64,000 bases of DNA from Tridacna crocea (taxonomy: Eukaryota; Mollusca; Bivalvia; Cardiida; Cardiidae): NCBI GenBank assembly GCA_943736015.1, contig OX031065.1, positions 48,896,992 through 48,960,991 on the forward strand, in the 5' to 3' direction. Below are positions 12,001 through 24,000 of this stretch, in pieces (the stretch's first letter is position 1; the number at the start of each line of letters is the position of its first letter). The notes under the pieces are model-generated. The model searched no databases and was not told the DNA's origin. It worked only from the letters and a program-made list of their open reading frames with translations. A program made the translations under genes and the position numbers.

Positions 12001-15000
12001 AGGTATTACAGGTCTACTACCTTAACCCATTACCAGATGACAATATTTTAGACTGGTCAAAATTGAAAGCATTTGCTGACGACAAAATATAAGTGACTGA
12101 AAATTTGAAATTTGTTTTGTGAAGGGTAGAAAACATTGTGGGAAAAGGAGAAAATGCTGGTTACCAGCATTTTCTCCTTTTCCCACAATGTTTTCAAAAG
12201 GCTTTTCTCTCAGGGGCATCAAAAGTAGGGATTGTGTGGTAATGGGTTAACGTGCTGAAAATGGCAAAATTTGTCTTCTATGCCACAACATTTTGTTGTG
12301 GTGTCCTTGGTTGTGAGGTAGAGTGTTGCCTCATAACCATAAGGACGGGGGTTGGATACCCTGGAGCGGGTGTGAACTTTGGGGATCTTTCATTGGCCCA
12401 CACATTCGGGGTGAGTACTAGTGTGGTTCCCAGGAGGCAGAATTGACAGAAATTAGCAAAAGTTAAGAATTTGTTTCTCAATCAGTGTAAAATAAATAAG
12501 TTTACACTTAATGGTTTTTTCCACAAATCCTTTACAGGATATTTATGAGGTCATTATTGAAGCTGCATATCCAGAATGCTTCACACAGTTTTACATTTTT
12601 TCCTTAAAGTAATGAAGATGTTGATATGTGTGATATTACAACAAGACACTCAATTGAGTAGGATATGATTTCTAACTGACAAACAGGACACATAGAATAA
12701 GTGATTAACTGTTTACCAGACAACGTAAGTTAGACTGTTCCAAATTGAAAGCATTAGCAGACGAAAAATTTAATGCAACTCATAGAGGGAAACTTGTTTC
12801 AGGAAGGGTATAGACCATTGTGGGAAAAGGAAAAAGTGCTGGTTACCAGCAGTTTCTCCTGTTCCCACAATGTTATCAAAGGGCTTCTTTCTCAGGGTTG
12901 TCAAAAGTCGGGATTGTATGGTAACTAGTTAACCCTTTACTCCAAAGATACTCATTTCTTTGCATTGCTAGTAGGAGCCCTTTGAAAACATTGTGGCAAA
13001 TGGTGAAATTGCTAGTGACGAGCAATTTCTCCTTTTGTCACAGTGTTTTCTACGCTATCAAAAGGTGTCATAAACACAAAACGGCTTCATCCTTGCTGTT
13101 ATTTAGGGTCAGTTAAAGGTACCATAGAAATGCCTTATGGGGTAAAGGGTCAAATGGATAAATAAAATATGTGATTGGGAAAAGTTTTCAGGCTCTGCTC
13201 TGAAATCTTATCCGACTCACCTTCAGCTTACCAGATAAAATTCCCACACATTACCTAATAAACTTTCCCAATCCAAGACAACAACCATCTATTCTCTATT
13301 TATTAAAAAATTCCACCAATAGGCTCAAACCTTTGTGAGATGATAAGGACTTTGTCCATCTTTATTTTTCAAATTCATGTCAGCTCCATTCTGCAGCAGT
13401 ATCCTAACAACATTTGTTGAATTATGGGATGTGGCAAGATGCAGGGGTGTATTTCCCATAATGTTGGCCCTGTTTACCTGACTAGATGACTGAAAATCAA
13501 AAATATGAATTGAACATACGTGACTCTCTGTCTTTTTCATCAAATCTTCAGCTGATAATCAACTCTGAGCCTTTACCACACAATCCCCCTTTTAACAACC
13601 TTCAGAAAGAAGACTTTTGTAAACATTGTTGGAAAAGGAGAAAATGCTGGTAACCAGCATTTTCTCCTTTTCCCACAATGTTTCCTATCCTTTCATAGAA
13701 AAACTCCACAACATTAACACATGTGGCTAAAAATGCTTTGGATTTGGATCCATCCAAAATTGTGTAGCAGAGCTCCAGATAGTGGGAAAGATTTTGATTT
13801 AAAAAATGAAAATGATTTTTTTTCTTAACTAACCCCTATGTTATGGGTACTCATTAGAATCGTCTCATCGGGACAATCCTAATGAGTACCCACAACATAG
13901 GGTTTGGAAGAGAAATAACTGATTTAGAATACCATCACTCCTTATCTGGAGCTCTGGTGTCGGGTGGTACAGATTTAGTATGACTTTTCTCATATACATG
14001 TACAATACAACAGTTACTGTTTACAATGCTACAGAAAATGAAAAATACTCAACTAGCTTTTCTGTACTATTACTTTAGGCAAGGGAAGGTTCTAAGGCAA
14101 ACTGTATAGAGGAAGTGTGTGCAGCACAACACACACAACACTGACAGTGTGCTAGATATCTAGGTGAAAAAACAGCTGTACACTTATTTATATTTATAAA
14201 CATCTACATCTGGAAATAGATGTAGCTACAATGATAAATTCTCGGTAAATAATAATGCGTAAAGAAAGAAAATGCTGATAACCAGCATTCCCTTCTTTTT
14301 CCATGATGCTTTCAAAAGCTTTTTCTTTCAGGGTCATTAACACTTAGTATAGCTTGGTAAACCGGTTAACTCTTTACCAAACAATCCTGATTTTTAACGA
14401 CCCTGAGAAAGAAAGCTTTTGAAAACATGGTAGGAAAAGGAGAAAATGCTGGTGACCAGCATTTTCTTCTTTTTCCACAGTGTTTTCTAGCCTTCCGAAA
14501 TCAAGTTTCAATTTTCAAGTCACCTTTATTTTGTTGTCAGCAAAAGCTTTCAATCTGGACCAGCTTAAAATTTTGTCTTTTGGTGAAGAGTTAAATAATT
14601 TTTTTAAAAGAATGATCATCTTTTACCAGACAACAATAAACTAAAATCACCCTGATTGATATCATTTGAACATCACAAAACAAAGGACTTAAATCTGTCA
14701 TCAAAAGGGTAGAAAATATTGTGGGAAAATAAGAAAACACTGCTTCTCCACAACCTCTCCATGTTTCCAAAGGCTCTATTCTTCTGGTGTTGATAACCCT
14801 TTACCAAACGACAATATTTTAGACTGGTCCAAATTGAATGCATTTGCAGACGACAAAATAAAAGTGACTGAAAATTTGCAATTTCTTTTGTGAAGGGTAG
14901 AAAACATTGTGGGAAAAGGAGAAAATGCTGGTTACCAGCATTTTCTCCTTTTCCCACTATGTTTTCTAAAGGCTTCTTTCTCAGGGGCGTCAAAAGTAGG

Positions 15001-18000
15001 GATTGTGTGGTTAACAGATAGGTTTACTTGAGGTAGTTCAACTCTCTACCAAACAACAAAATTTTAGATGTACCAAAACTGAAACCATATGCAGACAACA
15101 AATTAAAGTGGAGCCTAAAACACATGCTCTGTCTTTGGTATGGTGGAAAAGGGGCATTTTCTCATTTTTAACTTTTTTGGCAATTTCAGAGTTTTCTTTT
15201 TTTCAAACAATGTTTTCAATAGACATCTTCCTACCTGACATTAAAAGTGCTAACCCTAATGAGTCAACCCATTACCACACAACCTGTACTTTTGACGCCC
15301 CTGAAAAAGAATCCTTTAGAAAACATTGTGGGAAAAGGAGAAAATGCTGGTAACCAGCATTTTCTCCTTTTCCAACAATGTTTTCTCCCCTTCACAAAAC
15401 ATATTTTCAGTCACTTTCATTTTGTTGTCTGCAAATGCTTTCGATTTGGACAAACCTAAAATTTTTTCGTTTGGTAATGAGTTAAAAGTGCTTTGTGGCA
15501 ATGGGTTAAATTACCAGATGGATATGACAAAAGGTTCCAAACCAACCTGTATAAGTAAAAGAACTAAATCTGGATTTCTTTTAGCACAAGCAAGATGCAG
15601 AGGTATTTCTCCATGTAAATCTACAGCATTCACATCAGCACCAAACTTTAACAGCAGTTTTGTCATCTACAATGTACAAAATTGTTATGAAATACTCACC
15701 ACTTCACAGATGAATGACTTTAGATTTGTTCAAATTAAAACTACAGCTATCACTGAATATGACTTAATACTACCGCCAGCACTTTTGACAGAAACAGGCA
15801 ATTTAACAAAAATTTTCTAAGTTCAAGGGGAGATTACCCTGGAATCATAGGGAGTAGATGATTGAAAACTGCGTCTTGCACAACTTCAGTATACAATCAA
15901 TATATCTACAAACTTTCAATACAATAGCAGCAAAATGTAGGAAGAGTTCGCGACGCAAAATTAATAGTATTTAGATAATTCAAATGTAAAATTATACCTC
16001 TAAGTTACCATAGTAAGAAGCTAGATGCATTGCTGTAACATTCTTCGTGGTTTTTGCATTTACATTTGCCCTGCGCCGCAAAAATAGTTTGAAAGCATCT
16101 ATGTTTTTTTCTATCACAGATATATGTAAGGGGCTGAATCCTTTCCTGTTTTGACAATTCACTGGCAAGCATGTGCTTGCATTCACCTGTAAAAGAAGTA
16201 AATGTAAATTAGAGCAATTCAACAAAATAAGATATATGACACTGTAATAGGCAACAGTTTTTCGACTTCTCCAAACTAAAAGCATTTGCAGCCTAGAATT
16301 TCTTTTTCTAAAAAAAAAAATAAAAACAGATGTCTGATACAAAAAAAAAAAAAAAAAAAAAAAACCAATTAACCCTTTACCACACAATCCCAAGTTTTGA
16401 CCACTCTTAGAAAGAAGCCCTTTGAAAACATTGTGGGGAAAAGGAGAAAATGCTGGTAACCAGCATTTTCTCCTTTTCCCACAATGTTTTCTTCACTTCC
16501 TAAAACCAATTTTAACTTTTTAGTCTAATTTATTTTGTCGTCTGCAAATGCTCTCAATTTGGCCCAGTAAATAACAGCAAGGATGAAACCTTTTTTTATG
16601 TGTATATGACACCTTTTAATAGCATAGAAAACATTGTGACAAAAGGTGAAATTGCTCATCACTAGCAATTTCACCTTCTGCCACAATGTTTTCCAAAGGC
16701 TCCTACATGCGTAGAAATGAGTATCTTTAGAGTAAAGGGTTAAGCCATTAAGAAATAGTTTTCTCCAAAATACTCTCCATTTGGACAGGTCTAAAATTTT
16801 GCTGTGTGTTGAAGGGTGAAGAGCATTTATTTTCAAGCACCAGACAAGTTGCTTTCACTTATTTACCTTCTGTAAAGGATGGCATTTGCTACATTGACAG
16901 AGAGGGTGACATAGAGCTTTGCTCTCTAAACAAACTGGACTTTCATCTTCATCCGAGTCCTCTATATCCGACCAGCCAAGATAAAACTTTACCTGAAAGA
17001 TACAATCATTGGCCATTTACACTTCATGTGCTACCCATATACAAGGGGGCTCTTGATAAGCAACACTGGAAAAAGATTAAAGTAACTTTTTCCCACCGAT
17101 TACTAGTGGTGAAACGGTTTACCGATATACCGATTAACCGCAGTCTGTTCAAAGAAAAAAACGAAACCAGTACGAATTTTACCGTATCGGTATTTCTTCA
17201 ATATGTCAACTTCTCGTAATTGCATTAGAAAGTCCGGTTTTCCCCTAAATTCTGTCAGAAATCGATCGTTTTTCAACAATCTGAAAGATTTACGAAAGCG
17301 AAAGTTGTTTATTTTTTCAACAGGCGGTGTCACCGGTGTTAAGGTAAAATTATGACCGCCTCAAATTCGCCGCGGATACGAACTCCAAATAACCGTCGAC
17401 CGTATTACTGATTTTGGACCAACAGAGTTTGTTATTCATTTCCTATAACTTTGCCCACACTTATTTCGCGTTTTTTCTCCTGGTAGATAAGCGGGAAAGT
17501 ATTTGTGTTTAACAGAGTAAGTTAGTGCATTGCACTGTCTTCTCTGTTGAGCTCCCAAAGTTTGGTATAGTAGCCCTGACTGGTTTCTACATAAACAAGT
17601 GCGCCCTCTGAGCGAGGGTTCAGTACTGCTGGTGACTTTTTGTCAGCACAGATGGCTTCTCTGGGTGCTGACAAGGTTGACATGCTAATATTTTTGAAAA
17701 AGAAGATGACTTGAAATGTCACTGAGTCATTTACTTGTTTCTATGGATAATTCTTAATTTCTTTGTCATTTCAGTCTAGTCTGTGTTAAAGACTACAGTG
17801 TATCTTTTACATTTCAGGATGAATGAGTCCTTTACCACTGAATTCATAAAATTAATGAGTCCCAGTATGTAAAAATTAAATAATTTCAAAAATTTTATGA
17901 GTCCCTGGCAATTTTTATGAGTCCAGGACTCAGGACTCATGGGTAAAAAAATCACTGAGACTAGTCATTTTTTTAGCATATGCAACCCTAACAGTGACTA

Positions 18001-21000
18001 CAAGTGGTCAGATATGCTAAATGTCAGCATATAGAGCGTATTGCAATACGTATAGCAATACGGGTCAGCCATATTGCAATATATTGCAATACGCTTTTTA
18101 CCGTATTGTTTCACCCCTACTGATTACTATTATTCAATCAACAACAACAACAAAAATACTCTCATTTCCATTTAACCTTTCACCAAACAATCTCTGGTTT
18201 TCATGACTCTGGGAAGGAAGGCTTATGAAAACATTGTGGGAAAAGGACAAAATGCTGGTAACCATACTCTCTCCTTTTCCCACAATGTTTTCTACCCTAT
18301 CAAAGTCAGAAATCATCATTTAAGCTACATTTGAATTGTTAACTATAAATGCTTTCAGTTTGGTATGGTCCAAAATTCTGTCCTGTGGTCAAGGGTTAAC
18401 CTTTCCAAAGAGTTCCCAGTAAACTCATGAATGTTTGGTAGAGCCTTAATTGCAAATTTTTAAAGGGAAAACACTGTAGTTTCAACAAAACAAGAGGGCC
18501 ATGATGGCCCTGAAATCGCTCACCTGAGTTTATTGACCAAACATGCACTATCTAGTTTCCCAGTGACCTAGTTTTTTATCAGACATTACCCATCATCAAA
18601 CACTTTTGAGACATCACCAAAACAAACATTCTGACCAAGTCTCAAGAGTATCAGGCAGAAAATGTAGCCTCTGGAATGTACACAAGGTTTTTCTAATATT
18701 TGACCCATTGACCTAGTTTTTGACTCCACATGACCCATTTTCAAACTCATTCAAGGTATCACCAGGACAAATATTATGAACAAGTTTTAGGAGTATCAGA
18801 CTGAAAATGTGTCCTCCAGAGCATACAAAAGGTGTTTATAACATTTGACCTATTGACCCCGTTTTTGACCCAACATGACCCATTTTCAAACTCATCCAAG
18901 ATATTATAAAGGCAAACATTCTGACTAATTTTCAACAGTGTTAGACTGAAAATGTGGCATCCAGAGCATATACAAGGTTTTTCTAAGATTTGACCTGGTG
19001 ACCTAGTTTTTAACCCCCACTGACCCATTTTCAAACCTGTCTGAGATATCATCAAGACAAACATTCTGACCAACTTACAAGAGTATGGGACTGAAAATGT
19101 GGCCTCTAGAGCCTACAAAAGGTTTTTCTAACATTTGACCTAGTGACCTAGTTTTTGACCCCACATGACCCATTTTCGTTCTTGTCCGAGATATCATCCA
19201 GGCAAACATCCTGACCAACTTTCATGAGTATCCAACTGAAAATGTGGCCTCTAGAGCGTACAAAAGGTTTTTCTACGATTTGACCTAGTGACCTAGTTTT
19301 TGTCCCCACGTGACCCATTTTCAAACTCGTCCGAGATATCATCCAGACAAACATCCTGACCAACTTTCATGAGTATCCAACTAAAAATGTTGCCTCTAGA
19401 GTGTACAAAAGGTTTTTCTAAGATTTGACCTGGTGACCTAGTTTTTGACCCCATGTGACCCACTTTCGAACTCGTCCGAGATATCATCCAGACAAACATT
19501 CTGACCATTTTTCATGAGTATCCGACTGAAAATGTGGCCTCTAGAGCGTACAAAAGGTTTTTCTAAGATTTGACCTGGTGACCTAGTTTTTGACCCCACG
19601 TGACCCATTTCCAAACTCGTCCGAGATATCATCCAGACAAACATCCTGACCAACTTTCATGAGTATCCGACTGAAAATGTGGCCTCTAGAGCGTACACAA
19701 GGTTTTTCTAAGATTTGACCTGGTGACCTAGTTTTTGACCCCACGTGACCCACTTTCAAACTCGTCCGAGATATCATCGAGACAAACATCCTGACCAACT
19801 TTCATGAGTATCCGACTGTAAATGCGGCCTCTAGAGCGTACACAAGGTTTTTCTAAGATTTGACCTGGTGACCTAGTTTTTGATCCCACATGATCCATTT
19901 TCGAACTCGTCCGAGATATCATCGAGACAAACATCCTGACAAACTTTCATGAGTATCGGACTCAAAATGCGGCCTCTAGAGCGTACACAAGGTTTTTCTA
20001 AGATTTGACCTAGTGACCTAGTTTTTGACCCCACGTGACCCATTTTCGAACTCGTCCGAGATATCATCGAGACAAACATCCTGACCAACTTTCATGAGTA
20101 TCCGACTCAAAATGCGGCCTCTAGAGCGTACACAAGGTTTTTCTAAGATTTGACCTAGTGACCTAGTTTTTGACCCCACATGACCCATTTTCGAACTCGT
20201 CCGAGATTTTATTGAGACAAACATCCTGACCAACTTTCATGAGTATCCGACCAAAACTGTGGCCTGTAGAGCGTACACAAGGTAAAAAGTTGACGACGGA
20301 CGACGGACGACGGACACAGCACGATCACAATAGCTCACCATGAGCACTTCGTGCTCAGGTGAGCTAAAAATATGTGTAATTCTTCCCAAGACTATGAATT
20401 CAAACAGGAAATATCAGATAAAATACCAAATTCTTCTGTTAAGTTCATTCTGTTCAAACTATCGCATCTACCTTATCATGCATTCTTGTGTTCTGTCATG
20501 ACCAGAAGCCTTCAGAAAACATTGTGGGAAAGGGAGAAAATGCTGGTAACCAGCATTTTCTCCTTTTCCCACAATGTTTTCTACCCATCACTAATCAAAT
20601 TTCAAATTTTCAGTCACTTTTATTTTGTCGTCTGCAAATGCTTTCAATTTGGACCAGTCTAAAATTTTGTCGTCTGGTAATGAGTTAACATAATTCTATG
20701 TCTTTACCTGACAGAAATCTTTTAGACTAATCCAGATTAAAAACATAATTATGCTTAGAACAAATTAAATATAGCTTAAATGATTGCTATCATTTCCAAA
20801 ACAGCATAAAACATTGCAGGAACAAGAGCTTCGCAAAGCGGCGCATATACGCCCGAAGGGGCTTGTCAGTGAAATGAGTTGAAACGACGGAAGGGCCATG
20901 AATAAAGAGTAGTCAATCTCCATGATATGTGAAAAATATTAAAGGGCAATAGCTAAAAAAAGAAGGGTGGCACAGTTACAAATTTTGTGAATTGCTGTTG

Positions 21001-24000
21001 TCCAGAAGGTGTTCTATCAGTCTTGAAAGGTTCAAGATCATAGCTTTTATATTTTAGAAATTATGGCCCTGACAAAAATTCAAAGAGAAAACTAACAAAG
21101 GGCAATAACTAAAAAAGAAGGACGGCAGAGTTATGATTCTTATGCAGTGCACTTCTTCATAATGTGTTCTATTAGTGTTTGAAGTTTCAAGACGATAGGT
21201 TTTAAAGTTTGGGAGTTATGGCCTGGACAAAAATTCAAACCGAAAATTAACAAAGGGCAATAACTAAAAAAATAAAGGTCACAATGTTATGATCCATGTG
21301 CATTGCACTTCTCCATAATGGGTTCTATCAGTGTATGAAGTTGCAAGTTATTAGCTTTTACAGTTTGGAAGTTATGGCCTGGACAAAAATTCAAACTGAA
21401 AATTAACAAAGGGCAATAACTCAAAAAATAAAAGTGGCACAGTTATGGTTCATGTGCGATGCACTTTTCCACAATGTGTTCTATCAGTGTATGAAGTTCC
21501 AAGTTAATAGCTTTTATAGTTTAGAAGTTGTGGCCTGGACAAAAATTCAAACTGAAAATTAACAAAGGGCTGTAACTCAAAAAATAACGGTGGCAGAGTT
21601 ATGGTTCATGTGCACTGCACTTCTCCATAATGTGTTCTATCAGTGTATGAAGTTGCAAGTTATTAGCTTTTATAGTTTGGAAGTTATGGCCTGGACAAAG
21701 ATTCAAACTGAAAATTAACAAAGGGCAATAACTCAAAAAATAAAAGTGGCAGAGTTATGTTTCATGTGCACTGTACTTCTCCATAATGTGTTCTATCAGT
21801 GTATATAGTTTCAATTTGATACCTTTTATGGTATGGAAGTTATGGCCTGAACAAAAATTCAAAGTGAAAAGTTGGTTATTTCAAAAATCAAGGGCAGATA
21901 ATTTTCGAACGCAAACAGCAATCAAAATTCTAAGACCCAGGTGCACAACTAGACATCATGGAGATTCATTGTGGTAAGTTTCAAATAATTCCGATGAAAA
22001 CTGTAGGAGGAGTTGCACACACAAGAAATTGCTAACGGACGGACGGACGGACGGTCTTACGAGACGGACCTTGTGAGGTCGAATTGCTCTTTATTCAATA
22101 CACCCAAACAACCCCACAAACTTAACCCCACAGGCTAACCCTGACCCCACAAACCCTAAACATACAAACCCTAACCCTAACCCTAACCCCAAACCTACCA
22201 GATAGACAGAAGGAACCCCATAGAGACTAAATGTACAATTACCCCTAACCCCACAATGTAAAGGCTGGTAAGGGCGGACGGACAGACAGACGGACGGACG
22301 GATGGACCGACGGACGGACGGATGACCGGGGGTATAACATAATACGACCCTTCGGGCGTATAAAAAGAGAAAATGCTGGTTACCAGCATTTTCTCCTTTT
22401 CCTACAATGTTTTGAAATGCTGTCTTACTCAAAGTCATTGGAATTCTGGAATGTAAGATAAAGAATTAAGATATATTTACCAAGGGTAGATCTTTGTTAG
22501 CTATAGCTTTATACAGTTTTTCTATCTGACCAAGGTAGACAGAATCCAGGTTTGATACTGGCGTGCTAGTTGGGGCCATCATGGCTTTACTGGAGCTATC
22601 TACCAAAGGCACTGAGGACTTGATACCCTTTTCTGGTTCTATCATCACATAGCCTTGAGGTGTCTATCAAATGATATTTAGAAGAATACATAAAGTGAAT
22701 TTAATGATTTAACTCCTTACCAAACGACAAAATTTTAGACTGGTCCAAATTGAAAGCACTTGCAGACGACATAATAAATGTTGTATTGGGGTTTAACGCC
22801 ACTTTAACAGCTAAGGTCATACCATGGCGGTCGATGACGCACATGTGTTCCCTGGCTTTCTTACACAAGTAGTAACACAACTTTCTTTCCAAAGCCACCT
22901 ATTACTTTTCTAACATGCTTCAGCAGAGGTGAGAAGTGAAAAATACGCCGGAAAGAAACTTCACCTCAATGGGGTATCGAACTCACAACCACCAGGTCAA
23001 GAGTCCGACACGCTCACCACTGAGCCACCGGGGCGGGCCAACATAATAAACGTAACTCACTGATTAAAATGTGTTCCTAGCAGGGTAGAAAACATTGTGG
23101 CAAAAGGAGAAAATGCTGGTTACCAGCATTTTCTCCTTTTCCCACAATATTTTCAAAAGGTTTCTATCTCAGGGTCGTAAAAACCTGGGATTGTTTGGGA
23201 AAGGGTTAAACAAGCTAACGAAAAAATAATCGTCCCTCAACTGAGCCTAACAGAAAATGTTCTATCAACAGAATTTTCAACTGGTAAAACATAACACCAA
23301 TAATTATTGTCTTCCATACAGATCCTGTCCTGTGCTTTCTTCTTTTCTCTTTTTCAAAATTTATAGCTTTAAGTTTTTATCACTTGACAAGGACTTATCA
23401 GTTAGACCAAGTTTAATGCTGTCTAAATTGACAGTATATATAGATAATATATCAAGTTCTGGAATTATTCTGAAAGGGTTAAATCCATTTTTGTAAAAAA
23501 AAAAAAGAGAAAATACTGCTAGAAAATGCTTCTTAACCCTTTCCCAAACAAGCCCTTGTTTTTACTTGTCTGAAATATAAGTCTTTTGAAAACAGTGTGG
23601 GAAAAGGAGAAATTGCTCATAACGAGCAATTTCTCCTTTTCCAACAGTGTTTTCTGCCTGTTTGGATAATTTTCCCCCATTGTTATGAAAGTTAAAATTG
23701 TTGTCTGCAAACTCTTTCAGTTTGGAAGAGTCTAAAATTTGTTGTTTGGGAAAGGCTTAACAGTATTTTCCCCTTTTCAAAGTATGTTTTCTAAAGACTT
23801 CCTCTGATGGGTTGGAATTGTATAGGAAAAAAATTAAGTACATATTGCTGCTGTGAAAGTATATTGCATCAATTTCTCCTTCAAGAAAACAAACAATTCA
23901 TGCATACAGATTACATATACATGTATATATACCTTGGGTGGCACAGAGGTTGTAGAGCCTTCAGGGGTAGTTTGGGAAGGTCTGCGGTTTGTAATATGAG

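Noticed and set aside
15326..15820. 164-codon + frame overlapping exon 23
   Set aside because: Combines MITE-A translation with the antisense of the VARP exon.
19148..20233. Seven regularly spaced minus frames of about 71 codons (MFV.MISRTS...)
   Set aside because: Frames repeat every 145 bp with the tandem array; period plus lack of stops explains them.
22163..22195. Chromosome end, suggested by CCCTAA repeats
   Set aside because: Only about three units, embedded within a mobile element in an intron.
22950..23035. tRNA genes (also near 45500, 37000, 59100)
   Set aside because: A- and B-boxes are present but no complete cloverleaf; they continue into SINE bodies.
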